Positions 1 through 7,973 of a stretch of DNA of 64,000 bases are shown one piece after another; positions within the stretch are counted from its first letter, which is position 1; the number at the start of each line of letters is the position of its first letter. The notes below the pieces were generated by a model. That model made no database searches and was not told the DNA's origin. It saw only the letters and a list, made by a program, of their open reading frames with translations. The stretch covers positions 62,001-126,000 of the forward strand of contig NZ_VOAZ01000003.1 in the NCBI RefSeq assembly GCF_008369115.1. The letters run 5' to 3'. This stretch comes from Psychrobacter sp. ANT_WB68. Its GTDB lineage: Bacteria; Pseudomonadota; Gammaproteobacteria; Pseudomonadales; Moraxellaceae. The translations under genes and the position numbers were made by a program.

Positions 1-238
1 CAGCCATTTTTTGTCCGCGACCTGCCTTACGATCAGGCTGGGTATAGACAGCCACAATGTCTATATTAAGCGCCGTTTGCTGCTTAATAAGCGCTTCAAG
101 ACTAACAGCAGCAAACTCAGGTGTGCCAGCAAATATCACTCTTAACGGGTTAGCTTCAGTCTGCGTTCCAGTCATAGGGATTTTCTCAGGTTGAGTGGCG
201 TCAATAAATACATCAGGTTGTGCAGCAAGTGTGGTCAT
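1..238 (-). CDS. fmt: Methionyl-tRNA formyltransferase, N-terminal part (runs off the window)
   Basis: Only the first 79 or so codons are present; the gene continues beyond position 1. Fmt formylates Met-tRNA(fMet) with 10-formyl-THF for translation initiation. The visible residues carry the hallmark N-terminal Rossmann strand FAGTPEFAA followed by [11 protein letters not shown], which matches the Fmt family closely. The reading frame opens at the ATG ending at 238, but an in-frame ATG at 175 gives the usual family length before the first strand, and a GAGAAA stretch lies upstream of it, so 175 may be the true start. It is divergent from the sensor-kinase gene that starts at 464. Confidence 0.9.
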   Translation of the reverse strand, partial: MTTLAAQPDVFIDATQPEKIPMTGTQTEANPLRVIFAGTPEFAAVSLEALIKQQTALNIDIVAVYTQPDRKAGRGQKMA

Positions 239-463
239 AGTCAGGCATTATTTATGGTTGATTTGCCTATTATAGGTGAGTTTGTAGTGTTGTGCCATGA
301 TTGTAATAGCAGGCATCAAGCGCTATTAATGGTGCTATTTATCTCTATAATGGTAATCAAGCTCAATTACTTATATATCAAATAAGCCACAGCGAGCAAA
401 TCTGTTATTTTCACTATCATTTTGAGATATGCCGACTTACCGCCGATTTAGGGTCATGCTTTT

Positions 464-3337
464 ATGCAACAATTCCAGTCTCTGCAACGCCTGCTGATTT
501 TTTATACCTTGACATTATTGGCAATGTTGTCAGTGTATTACGTCACCATGTTTTATGAGATGAGACAATATAATGAGCAATATAGCATAGAGAGCTTTTA
601 TGCATTGCAGCATGAGATTAGTGAGCTTGATAACCCTGCAGACTCTGAGATAAAAAAAATATTAGAAAAACCCTTTTTTAAAGGTATTAGCTATCAGCTG
701 ATTTTTATGATGCCGTCTGGACAAACTTATATTCACCGCCGCACCCGCCCTAATGAGCGTGAATTTACCGGCATCACCTTTCCCAAGGTCATGACTTCAC
801 TGCCTACTAATAGCAACCATTCTAGTACCTATAGAGTGAATAATAGCAGTTTGGTCGGCACCATTGAGCTTGAGACTGGTCATAAGGTTTATACCATCCT
901 GCGTCATAAGCCGCTCGATATCAGTTGGATATCGTATCGCTATTGGCTGCCTTTCATGATAGCCACCATGTTCCTTACCCTAGCATTACTGTATACACTA
1001 AAACGGCGTGCCAATTGGGAACAACTCCTTATTTATACCGATGAGTTAAGCAGCCATGCCAAAGAGGCTTATATCACGCCACCGTTTATTGAAAAAAAAA
1101 CTACGGCTGAGTTTTTGCGCTTAGGGCACGCGCTCAGTCGTATCAGTTATCAGTTGCACGACAATCACCGACGCATTACCACGCTAAAACATCGTTTAGA
1201 GCGTTTGGTTGACCATGCGCCGCTGCCCATGCTGATGATTATGAGACACGGTCAAATCAGCTTTTTTAATCAGCGTTTTGAGCAAGTATTTGCAACACCC
1301 TTTCAAAGCGATAGCAACTATCAATTGACTGACTTCGTCTTTGCTGAGGATGAAACCACTCAGTCACTATTATATAAACTGGCAGATTTGCGGGTTACGC
1401 GTACCTTATTGGTGTATGGATTGCATAATAAAAAAACCTATCAGTTGCATATTACCCCGTGGTTTGGCGAGCATGGACAAGTACATGGCTTTACGGTATT
1501 GCTAAACAATATCCATGAATGGGTCAATCAGAGCATACAATTACAACAACAAAACCAACAGCTACAACGCCAACTTGATGAGTTTAATACGCTTAAATCA
1601 AATTTGGGTCATGATTTACGCCTGCCGTTAGAAGCGATGATTGATACCCTAGAACCTATTGACCCTAAAACTTTGACGGTTGCTCAAAATGAAATTTTAA
1701 ACACCTTAATTCACACCAGTCACTCTATGCTTACTATGCTGAACGACATGCTAGATATAGGAGAGATAGAGGTACGTAAGACTCGTTTGAATATCGAGGC
1801 GGTCGATATCTATAAACTCGGACAGAAGGTCAGTGAGTCACTGCTAGAAAGGATCAGGCAGCAGGGTCTTGAGCTACTGTGTTTTTTTACACCTAACAGT
1901 CCGCGTTATATTGATACAGACCATCAGCGTCTACAACAAATCCTGCACAATTTATTGGACAATGCAGTCAAATTCACCACTTCTGGCTATGTGGCATTGA
2001 CCATAGAGACGGTGAGTAACGCAGAGGTATTAGCAAGCAAAAACAGAAGCTTGGTAGGTATCAATAAAGACCATACACTTACTCAAGAAGGCGATATTGA
2101 TACAGACAATACCACTCATGCCTCACACGACTGGATTCGGTTTAGCGTAACCGATAGCGGTATGGGAATCGATATAGCGAAGCAGCATCAACTGCTGATG
2201 TATCTTAATGAAAACCACAACCGAAATGTTAACTATCTTCAAAAAAACACAACTAAAAAAGGATTAGGGTTAAATAACGTCAATAGTTTTGCGCAATTAC
2301 TGGGTGGTTTTATTGAAATAAAAAGCACGCTGACTACAGGCAGCACTTTTAATCTTTACTTACCTTGCAGGCGTCCAAATTATAAGCCTATTTATCATCC
2401 TAATCCGCAATTGACCCATATCCATCTGATTGCAGTAATTAAACAACCGCTGCGTGCCAAACATCTGCGCGATTTGTGTGCTTACTTATCTATACCAGCC
2501 ACTATTTCGACTTTTATAGACAGAACAGCGCTACGGCAAATAAACGATAAATTGACGCAAGATGAGCAGAGGCTTGCTCCTATTTTGCTACTAGATTATG
2601 AATATTATGAAGAAATCACGCTCGCACTATCGCCCCAAATAATCGCTGACGATAAAAATATAGAAGCTGAAAATAAATTAGAAAATAAAGCACACGTAAA
2701 TATTGATAGACAGCAGGCTCTAAACAGCTTACTTGCTGATAACTCGCTGCCAAAAATATTGGTTAGCATGAAAGCAGAGCGCCGCATTCCATCCATGTTA
2801 TTAGAGAGATGTGACGGCTTTTTAAACAAACCAGTCGATGTGGCATTATTACTCTCTGAATTACTGCGTTTGACGTTACTTGTTAGACAAAAATTAATAC
2901 AGCCAGAGAATAGTAAAGAGAATAGTAACCCGTTAACAACAGCTACAGACGATGCTACTAGCGAAAGCCTAGCACCGTTGATTTTAGTAGTAGAAGATAG
3001 CCCAACCAATCAAAAAATAGCTTGCAAAATCTTGGAAAAAATCGGCTATCGTAGTGTGGTTGCAGAAGATGGGCAGCAAGCGCTAGACAAATTACAAGAA
3101 CAGCGTCAAGAGATTGCGCTTATTTTAATGGATTGCCGGATGCCGGTGATGGATGGACTACAAGCGACCCAAGCTATTCGTGCGCAAGGCGATGATATTC
3201 CTATCGTTGCACTAACAGCAAATAATACCGAAGAGGATCGCGCCGCCTGCTTGCAAGTCGGCATGGATGAGTTTTTAGCCAAACCTATTAATAAGCTTAA
3301 ACTACAAGAGGTTTTGCAAACGCTTATTAAAACCTAA
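464..3337 (+). CDS. Hybrid sensor histidine kinase/response regulator (GacS/BarA-like architecture)
   Basis: Membrane-bound two-component sensor of 957 residues. Two hydrophobic segments at about 10-30 and 155-180 enclose a periplasmic sensor region. A PAS-like stretch (about 245-350) and a glutamine-rich linker lead to the HisKA motif around His383 (GHDLRLPLEA). The ATPase domain has an N box DNAVKFT near 500, G1 DSGMGID near 563 and G2 KGLGL near 600. It is followed by a degenerate receiver-like region (about 650-780) and a full C-terminal receiver with VVEDSP, phosphoacceptor Asp890 (LMDCRMPVMDG) and Lys940. No C-terminal Hpt domain is seen, so a separate phosphotransfer protein is probably needed. 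A low-complexity insertion sits between the N and G1 boxes. The ligand is unknown. No cognate response-regulator gene is next door. Confidence 0.9.
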   Translation: MQQFQSLQRLLIFYTLTLLAMLSVYYVTMFYEMRQYNEQYSIESFYALQHEISELDNPADSEIKKILEKPFFKGISYQLIFMMPSGQTYIHRRTRPNEREFTGITFPKVMTSLPTNSNHSSTYRVNNSSLVGTIELETGHKVYTILRHKPLDISWISYRYWLPFMIATMFLTLALLYTLKRRANWEQLLIYTDELSSHAKEAYITPPFIEKKTTAEFLRLGHALSRISYQLHDNHRRITTLKHRLERLVDHAPLPMLMIMRHGQISFFNQRFEQVFATPFQSDSNYQLTDFVFAEDETTQSLLYKLADLRVTRTLLVYGLHNKKTYQLHITPWFGEHGQVHGFTVLLNNIHEWVNQSIQLQQQNQQLQRQLDEFNTLKSNLGHDLRLPLEAMIDTLEPIDPKTLTVAQNEILNTLIHTSHSMLTMLNDMLDIGEIEVRKTRLNIEAVDIYKLGQKVSESLLERIRQQGLELLCFFTPNSPRYIDTDHQRLQQILHNLLDNAVKFTTSGYVALTIETVSNAEVLASKNRSLVGINKDHTLTQEGDIDTDNTTHASHDWIRFSVTDSGMGIDIAKQHQLLMYLNENHNRNVNYLQKNTTKKGLGLNNVNSFAQLLGGFIEIKSTLTTGSTFNLYLPCRRPNYKPIYHPNPQLTHIHLIAVIKQPLRAKHLRDLCAYLSIPATISTFIDRTALRQINDKLTQDEQRLAPILLLDYEYYEEITLALSPQIIADDKNIEAENKLENKAHVNIDRQQALNSLLADNSLPKILVSMKAERRIPSMLLERCDGFLNKPVDVALLLSELLRLTLLVRQKLIQPENSKENSNPLTTATDDATSESLAPLILVVEDSPTNQKIACKILEKIGYRSVVAEDGQQALDKLQEQRQEIALILMDCRMPVMDGLQATQAIRAQGDDIPIVALTANNTEEDRAACLQVGMDEFLAKPINKLKLQEVLQTLIKT

Positions 3338-3346
3338 TAAGCGTTT
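3318..3346 (+). terminator. Perfect 12-bp hairpin over the kinase stop codon
   Basis: Arms AAACGCTTATTA and TAATAAGCGTTT with a 5-nt loop; the stop codon TAA lies in the right arm. No clean U-tract follows, so it could be a weak terminator or an mRNA-end stabiliser at this convergent junction with ribE. Confidence 0.45.
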
Positions 3347-3407
3347 ACAACATTTGCCAGTCATATTAAAGAGGCATAAGTGCTGCTCTGACTTTAGATT
3401 GTACTCA

Positions 3408-4082
3408 TTACCTCATAAAACCATTATCTGCTAAAAACGCCTCGGTGATAGCACTCTGTGGATTAGCCACATTTGAGCTATCTGCTTGCGATTTATTTAA
3501 CAAACGCTCTAAGTAGCGCGCCACAATATCCACTTCCACATTGACTTTATCTCCTACCAACCAATGCTGCGCGATATTAGTCACTTGCGCAGTATGCGGA
3601 ATGATATTAAGTGAGACAATATTATCGCGTACCAAATTGGTGGTCAGACTGATGCCATCAAGGGTGATAGAACCTTTGGTCGCCGTATAATGCGCCAGCT
3701 CTTGTGGTATCTCAATTTCAATATAAAGTGAGCGCGCATCTTTTTGCAGCTTACTGACCACGCCTACGCCATCGACATGACCGGCAACAATATGCCCACC
3801 AAAACGTGTTGTCGGTAGCATTGCTTTCTCTAAGTTCACGATATAACCTGGTTTTAGCTCCGCTAAAGCAGTGCGAGCAATAGTTTCACGTGAAACATCA
3901 ACAGAGTAATAATTACTGCCAAACTCGACTACCGTTAAACAGATACCATTAGAGGCAATAGAGTCTCCTAGTTTCACATCACTAAAATCCAAACCATCAG
4001 ACTCTATCGTCAAACGGATATCACCACCCGTTGGCTGCATAGATTTTACTTTTCCAACGCTTTCTATAATTCCGGTAAACAT
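3408..4082 (-). CDS. ribE: Riboflavin synthase, alpha subunit
   Basis: Catalyses dismutation of two 6,7-dimethyl-8-ribityllumazine molecules to riboflavin and the pyrimidinedione in the cytoplasm. The protein has 224 residues, normal for the family, and begins with the diagnostic MFTGIIESVG. Two tandem lumazine-binding halves are recognisable: residues 1-97, with SNGICLTV, and 98-195, starting GGHIVAGHVDG and containing LDGISLT. It lies downstream of ribD on the same strand, but 467 bp of DnaA-box-rich sequence separates the two, unlike a tight rib operon. A canonical parS-class palindrome (3883-3896) is embedded in the coding sequence at VSRETI. Confidence 0.95.
   Translation of the reverse strand: MFTGIIESVGKVKSMQPTGGDIRLTIESDGLDFSDVKLGDSIASNGICLTVVEFGSNYYSVDVSRETIARTALAELKPGYIVNLEKAMLPTTRFGGHIVAGHVDGVGVVSKLQKDARSLYIEIEIPQELAHYTATKGSITLDGISLTTNLVRDNIVSLNIIPHTAQVTNIAQHWLVGDKVNVEVDIVARYLERLLNKSQADSSNVANPQSAITEAFLADNGFMR
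3882..3897. other. parS-class palindrome inside ribE
   Basis: The core GTTTCACGTGAAAC (3883-3896) is a perfect palindrome matching the ParB-binding parS consensus TGTTNCACGTGAAACA, except that the first flanking base is A. It lies about 7 kb from the oriC candidate, where parS sites are expected. Confidence 0.8.
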
Positions 4083-4415
4083 ATCACCCTCTTTTCATTT
4101 TTTATTGCCCTAGTAGGCTAGTATATTTTATTTGAGCATATTGTTTCATGTAAATATATAAATAATGTTAACTATTGCACTCAATTATATCGACGGCATT
4201 TATTATAAGCGTAGCTAAATCTAGTAAAACCATGGGATAAACTGTGGATAACTAAAGAGTGTTTGAGAAATAGTAGGATTAAAAGCTGTATATCCGAGGA
4301 GTTATCCACAGCAGATATACTTTTCACTCTATACCTACCGAATACACTAGTAAAATCTAAGTGTTTGAATTAAAAGGAAATACCTTTATAAATTATTACC
4401 AAGTCCTATAAATCC

Positions 4416-4429
4416 GTTTCATGTGAAAC
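4416..4429. other. parS-like site, TG-centre variant
   Basis: GTTTCATGTGAAAC has the parS arms GTTTCA/TGAAAC with a TG instead of CG centre. It lies 13 bp from a second identical copy. Confidence 0.5.
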
Positions 4430-4442
4430 AAAGTTATACACA

Positions 4443-4456
4443 GTTTCATGTGAAAC
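4443..4456. other. parS-like site, TG-centre variant
   Basis: Second GTTTCATGTGAAAC copy, separated from the first by a near-consensus DnaA box (4434-4442) that abuts it. Confidence 0.5.
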
Positions 4457-4549
4457 TTCTGATAAATCATTATATTTATCCACACCAGTGGTTCATGAGT
4501 GTAATCTTGTGGATAAAGCATTGAAAAACAAGAGTTTCCGTTAGAAGGT

Positions 4550-5605
4550 TTATAAAGGCAGTAAGGTAAGCTTAAGATCAGAATCCAGTTGCTCATGCCT
4601 TTGAATATCAAAACGCAGCTGCTGTGCTAAAAGTAACGGATTAATATCAACCATAGGGCGTGCTTGTGCTCCTAATAAGCAAGGCGCTTGATAAACAATG
4701 AGCTCATCCACCAGCTGCTGTTGTAAGAAGCTACCAGCCACGCTTGCTCCTGCCTCTACCAATACGTCATAACATTGATGCTCAGTCACTAGGGTTTTTA
4801 ATAACTCAATCAAACTATCTTCACGCCAATATAGCGTATCTGCTTGAGTGCATAACTGATAGTCAGATTGCAAATCGTATTTTAGTCGCTCTCGTCTATC
4901 AAGTATCACCACCTTAGCAGATGGTATCTCCTCAGGCGCTATACCCAATCGGCTTGAACGTACGTTTAATTGAGGGTTATCGACGATAACGGTTTCGCTA
5001 CCAGTGATAATAGCGCCACTCTGCGCGCGTAATTTCTGCACATCTTCACGTGCGGCTGTACCCGTAATCCATTTCGACTCTCCAGATGCCATTGCCGTAC
5101 GACCGTCAAGACTGGTGGCAATCTTAAGCCTGACATAAGGTAATTGGCTGCGCATCGCCCTTAAAAAGCCTTTATTCAACGCTTCTGCTTGCGCTGTTAG
5201 CACGCCAACGGTAACAGCGATGCCCGCTTGTTCTAACAGTTCCACCCCGCGACCAGCCACTTGAGGATTAGGGTCGAGACCAGCGATGACGACACGTTTC
5301 ACACCAGATTCAATAAGCGCTCGCGCGCATGGCGGAGTACGTCCAGTATGACTACAGGGTTCTAACGTCACATAAGCGCAAGCACCCACGGCGCGTATAC
5401 CTGCATCTTTTAAGGCGAAAACCTCAGCATGCGGCTGACCAGCTTTAGGATGAAACCCTTGCCCGACCACCTCGTCTGCTTGCACCAACACACAGCCCAC
5501 CGCCGGATTGGGGCGCGTCGTATACAAACCACGCTTTGCCTGCTCGATAGCAAGCATCATAAAATAGCGGTCTTTGGCATCTTGAGAGTGATTCGAGTTC
5601 GGCAT
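4550..5605 (-). CDS. ribD: Bifunctional riboflavin deaminase/reductase RibD
   Basis: Deaminates 2,5-diamino-6-ribosylamino-pyrimidinone 5'-phosphate and then reduces the ribosyl side chain, two early riboflavin steps. It has 351 residues, the usual length. The N-terminal cytidine-deaminase-type domain (about 10-150) shows the zinc motif His59-Ala-Glu61 with Cys84 and Cys93 (EPCSHTGRTPPC). The C-terminal reductase domain has RLKIATSLDGRTA and KWITG. It is transcribed after nrdR (124 bp apart), the common nrdR-ribD order. No FMN-riboswitch-like structure was recognised upstream. Downstream is the DnaA-box segment and then ribE. Confidence 0.95.
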   Translation of the reverse strand: MPNSNHSQDAKDRYFMMLAIEQAKRGLYTTRPNPAVGCVLVQADEVVGQGFHPKAGQPHAEVFALKDAGIRAVGACAYVTLEPCSHTGRTPPCARALIESGVKRVVIAGLDPNPQVAGRGVELLEQAGIAVTVGVLTAQAEALNKGFLRAMRSQLPYVRLKIATSLDGRTAMASGESKWITGTAAREDVQKLRAQSGAIITGSETVIVDNPQLNVRSSRLGIAPEEIPSAKVVILDRRERLKYDLQSDYQLCTQADTLYWREDSLIELLKTLVTEHQCYDVLVEAGASVAGSFLQQQLVDELIVYQAPCLLGAQARPMVDINPLLLAQQLRFDIQRHEQLDSDLKLTLLPL

Positions 5606-5729
5606 AAGGGCGTACTTAATAGAGGATGGAAATGGTTATTATAAATACCTAATAGTTTTAGAAGGTTTGAACTAAGAGAAGTATTCAATAATTAGTCAAA
5701 TTTATCGACTGATTGATATTTAAATTATT

Positions 5730-6188
5730 CTATTTTTCGTTTGGGCGAATATTGGCAATCTCTTGATGAAAGGCATCGATATCTTGAAAGTCGCGATACA
5801 CACTGGCAAAGCGCACATAAGCGACATCATCTAATGTCTTGAGCTCACTCATGATAATTTCACCCAAAACCTTGCTACTTACTTCGCGCTCGCCCATTTG
5901 CCGCACGCGCTTTTCGATACGGCTAATCATTGCTTCTTGTTCATCAATGGTAATCGGGCGTTTTTGTAAGGGTAATAAAATCGAACGGCGCAGCTTGTCA
6001 TTATCATAAGGTTCGATTTTGCCACTTGATTTGATAATGCGCGGCATCACTACTTCTACCACTTCAAAGGTCGTGAAGCGTTCCTGACAGCTATTGCATG
6101 AGCGGCGGCGACGCACTTGCGCGCCTTCAGCTGCCAGTCGTGAATCGATAACCTTGGTATCTGACGCATTACAATACGGGCAATGCAT
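5730..6188 (-). CDS. nrdR: Transcriptional repressor NrdR
   Basis: Nucleotide-sensing repressor of ribonucleotide reductase genes. It is 152 residues, typical. The N-terminal zinc ribbon uses Cys3, Cys6, Cys31 and Cys34 (CPYC...CNSC) with the basic run RRRRSC. An ATP-cone domain follows at about 49-139 ([18 protein letters not shown], then [14 protein letters not shown]). Its neighbours ribD (downstream) and mnmE (132 bp upstream) are on the same strand. No nrd gene is in this window, so its targets are elsewhere. Confidence 0.95.
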   Translation of the reverse strand: MHCPYCNASDTKVIDSRLAAEGAQVRRRRSCNSCQERFTTFEVVEVVMPRIIKSSGKIEPYDNDKLRRSILLPLQKRPITIDEQEAMISRIEKRVRQMGEREVSSKVLGEIIMSELKTLDDVAYVRFASVYRDFQDIDAFHQEIANIRPNEK

Positions 6189-6320
6189 ACTCTTTTCCTT
6201 GTCTTAATATTAAGCGCTATAGGAGCTATTACTGCTTGAATAATAGGATTTAAATAATACATTCAATGATTAATGTTAAACAACCTAAAAACATTAATCA
6301 TTTTGCCACCAATAATGACA

Positions 6321-7793
6321 TCATTTACCAATACAGAAGCTACCAAAAATCTTACCTAATAAATCGTCGGCACTGAATTCACCGGTAATCTCACCCAAAC
6401 TGTGCTGTGCTTGGCGCAAGCTTTCTGCCACCAATTCTCCCGCTTTAAATACCGCGAGCTGCTCATGCGCCTCTGCTAACGAGTCAGCGGTACGTCTTAG
6501 CGCATCTATATGACGGGTACGAGCGATTAAACTGTTTTCTGGCGGATGGAAACCTACTTTAGCACATAAAGTTTTAACTAAGTCATCAATCCCTGCACCT
6601 GTTTCACATGAAACATTGACTTGTTCATAGCCGCGATTTTTGATTTCTGCTTGCGAAATAGACGTTATTTCTTTGCTGCTGTTATCGTTCAATAAATCGC
6701 TTTTATTGGCAATAATCAATAAGCGCTTGGCTTCCGGCAGCTCACCGAATAGCTGCTCAGCCAACTGTAATGGTGTGCTGTCACTTTCAAGGTCACGAGT
6801 CACATCATAAACCATCAGTAGTATATCAGCCTGTGTGATAGCGGTACGTGCACGTTCAATACCGATACGCTCAACCGTATCTTCAGTTTCACGCAAACCT
6901 GCGGTATCGGTTAAATGCAGCGTCAAGCCGTTAAGCACGACGGTTTCTTGCAGGGTATCGCGCGTTGTTCCAGCGACATCGGTCACGATAGCACGCTCTT
7001 GTCCTGCCAAACGATTCAACAAGCTTGATTTGCCAGCATTTGGTCTGCCCGCAAGCACCACATGAATCCCATCGCGTAACAGTTGACCTTGCTTAGCGGT
7101 CGCTAATACTTGCTGTATTTTAGCTTGCGTTTGCTCAAGTTTATCTTGGATAACCCCATCAGATAAAAAATCAACATCTTCTTCATCGGGGAAATCAATC
7201 GCTGCTTCAACGTGTAAGCGCAGATGAATCAACTGCTCAAGCAATTGATTGATTTTTTGCGAAAACTCACCGCTAAGAGAGCGAATCGCACTACTGGCAG
7301 CAGCGGCACTGGTGGCATCAATAGCATCAGCAATGGCTTCAGCCTGCACCAAATCTAATTTATCGTTATCAAAAGCACGGTAAGAAAATTCCCCTGCGCT
7401 CGCTTGTTTTGCACCCAGCTCAAACACCCGCGCTAACAGCTGATTTTGTAAGATCATGCCGCCATGCCCTTGTAGCTCAATCACATCCTCACCAGTAAAC
7501 GAGTGAGGACCCTTAAAATAGAGCACCAAACCTTCATCAATGGTCGTACCATCAGCCTGATAAAAACGGCAAAAACTGGCCAAACGCGGCGTGAAAGCAG
7601 ACTTACCAGTGAGCTGACAAGCAATATCATAGGCGCGTGCACCTGATAGACGAATAATCCCGACGCCACCACGCCCAAGCGGTGTCGCAATCGCCGCAAT
7701 GGTCGGAAGTCCAGATAAACCGAATTTTTCAGGTGAATCACCTAAATCATGGGCGGCTAGTGCCATCTCTAAGGAATCCACAATCACTCTCAA
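6321..7793 (-). CDS. mnmE: tRNA-5-carboxymethylaminomethyl-2-thiouridine GTPase MnmE
   Basis: Works with MnmG to modify the wobble uridine of certain tRNAs. The N-terminal folate-binding domain carries IAAIATPLGRGGVGIIRLSG, split helical segments surround the G domain (P-loop GRPNAGKSS near 250, GTTRD, DTAG, NKSD), and the C-terminus is the obligatory CIGK. The listed start is TTG at 7793 with GAGG ten bases upstream. An ATG at 7766 (MALAAHDL) gives a shorter protein but has a poorer Shine-Dalgarno. Either way the protein has about 20-30 extra N-terminal residues before the conserved core. A CA-centre parS-like site lies inside the gene at 6601. Confidence 0.95.
   Translation of the reverse strand: MRVIVDSLEMALAAHDLGDSPEKFGLSGLPTIAAIATPLGRGGVGIIRLSGARAYDIACQLTGKSAFTPRLASFCRFYQADGTTIDEGLVLYFKGPHSFTGEDVIELQGHGGMILQNQLLARVFELGAKQASAGEFSYRAFDNDKLDLVQAEAIADAIDATSAAAASSAIRSLSGEFSQKINQLLEQLIHLRLHVEAAIDFPDEEDVDFLSDGVIQDKLEQTQAKIQQVLATAKQGQLLRDGIHVVLAGRPNAGKSSLLNRLAGQERAIVTDVAGTTRDTLQETVVLNGLTLHLTDTAGLRETEDTVERIGIERARTAITQADILLMVYDVTRDLESDSTPLQLAEQLFGELPEAKRLLIIANKSDLLNDNSSKEITSISQAEIKNRGYEQVNVSCETGAGIDDLVKTLCAKVGFHPPENSLIARTRHIDALRRTADSLAEAHEQLAVFKAGELVAESLRQAQHSLGEITGEFSADDLLGKIFGSFCIGK
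6601..6614. other. parS-like site, CA-centre variant, in mnmE
   Basis: GTTTCACATGAAAC, the reverse complement of the TG-centre variant seen at 4416 and 4443, with T before and A after (full 16-mer ends as in parS). Confidence 0.5.
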
Positions 7794-7926
7794 TAACCAA
7801 AAACCTCATTATAGACGGCTTAAGGCACACTGACAAAGCAAACTTCAATGAGCCGTTTTTTACAGCAGTGACATATAGCTATTTTCCTCAGTTATTAATT
7901 TAAGAAAATGCCATTGTTTAGCACAT

Positions 7927-7956
7927 AAAAAACCACCGCCGTAGCGATGGTTTTTT
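7927..7956. terminator. Bidirectional hairpin between mnmE and yidC
   Basis: Arms AAAAAACCA and TGGTTTTTT around a short GC-rich loop. The U-tract lies on both strands, so it can end yidC-side transcripts on the minus strand. Confidence 0.7.
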
Positions 7957-7973
7957 ATCAGTTCAAGTGTTGT

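Larger units (their letters stand above)
4083..4549. other. 467-bp intergenic segment with DnaA-box cluster and two parS-like sites
   Basis: No convincing gene is visible between ribE and ribD. The segment holds four perfect 9-mer DnaA boxes, TTATCCACA or its complement, at 4243-4251, 4302-4310, 4476-4484 and 4508-4516. A one-mismatch box lies at 4434-4442 (TTATACACA). Two GTTTCATGTGAAAC sites lie at 4416-4429 and 4443-4456. The stretch is AT-rich. The 71-codon minus-strand frame at 4396-4611 crosses these sites, overlaps ribD and has no recognisable product. This could be a DnaA-titration site, an auxiliary origin part or a DnaA-regulated promoter for ribE. Confidence 0.75.

Noticed and set aside
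191-385. 64-residue plus-strand frame at the left edge
   Set aside because: It overlaps the fmt start on the other strand, has no Shine-Dalgarno and no recognisable motif.
2605-3009. 134-residue minus-strand frame inside the sensor-kinase gene
   Set aside because: It lies fully inside a well-supported gene and looks like a reverse-frame shadow rich in Ser and Leu.
4396-4611. 71-residue minus-strand frame over the DnaA-box segment
   Set aside because: It overlaps the ribD 3' end, is made of DnaA and parS-like sites, and has no family features.
5606-5729. FMN riboswitch upstream of ribD
   Set aside because: No conserved FMN-element core was recognisable, and the gap is short.
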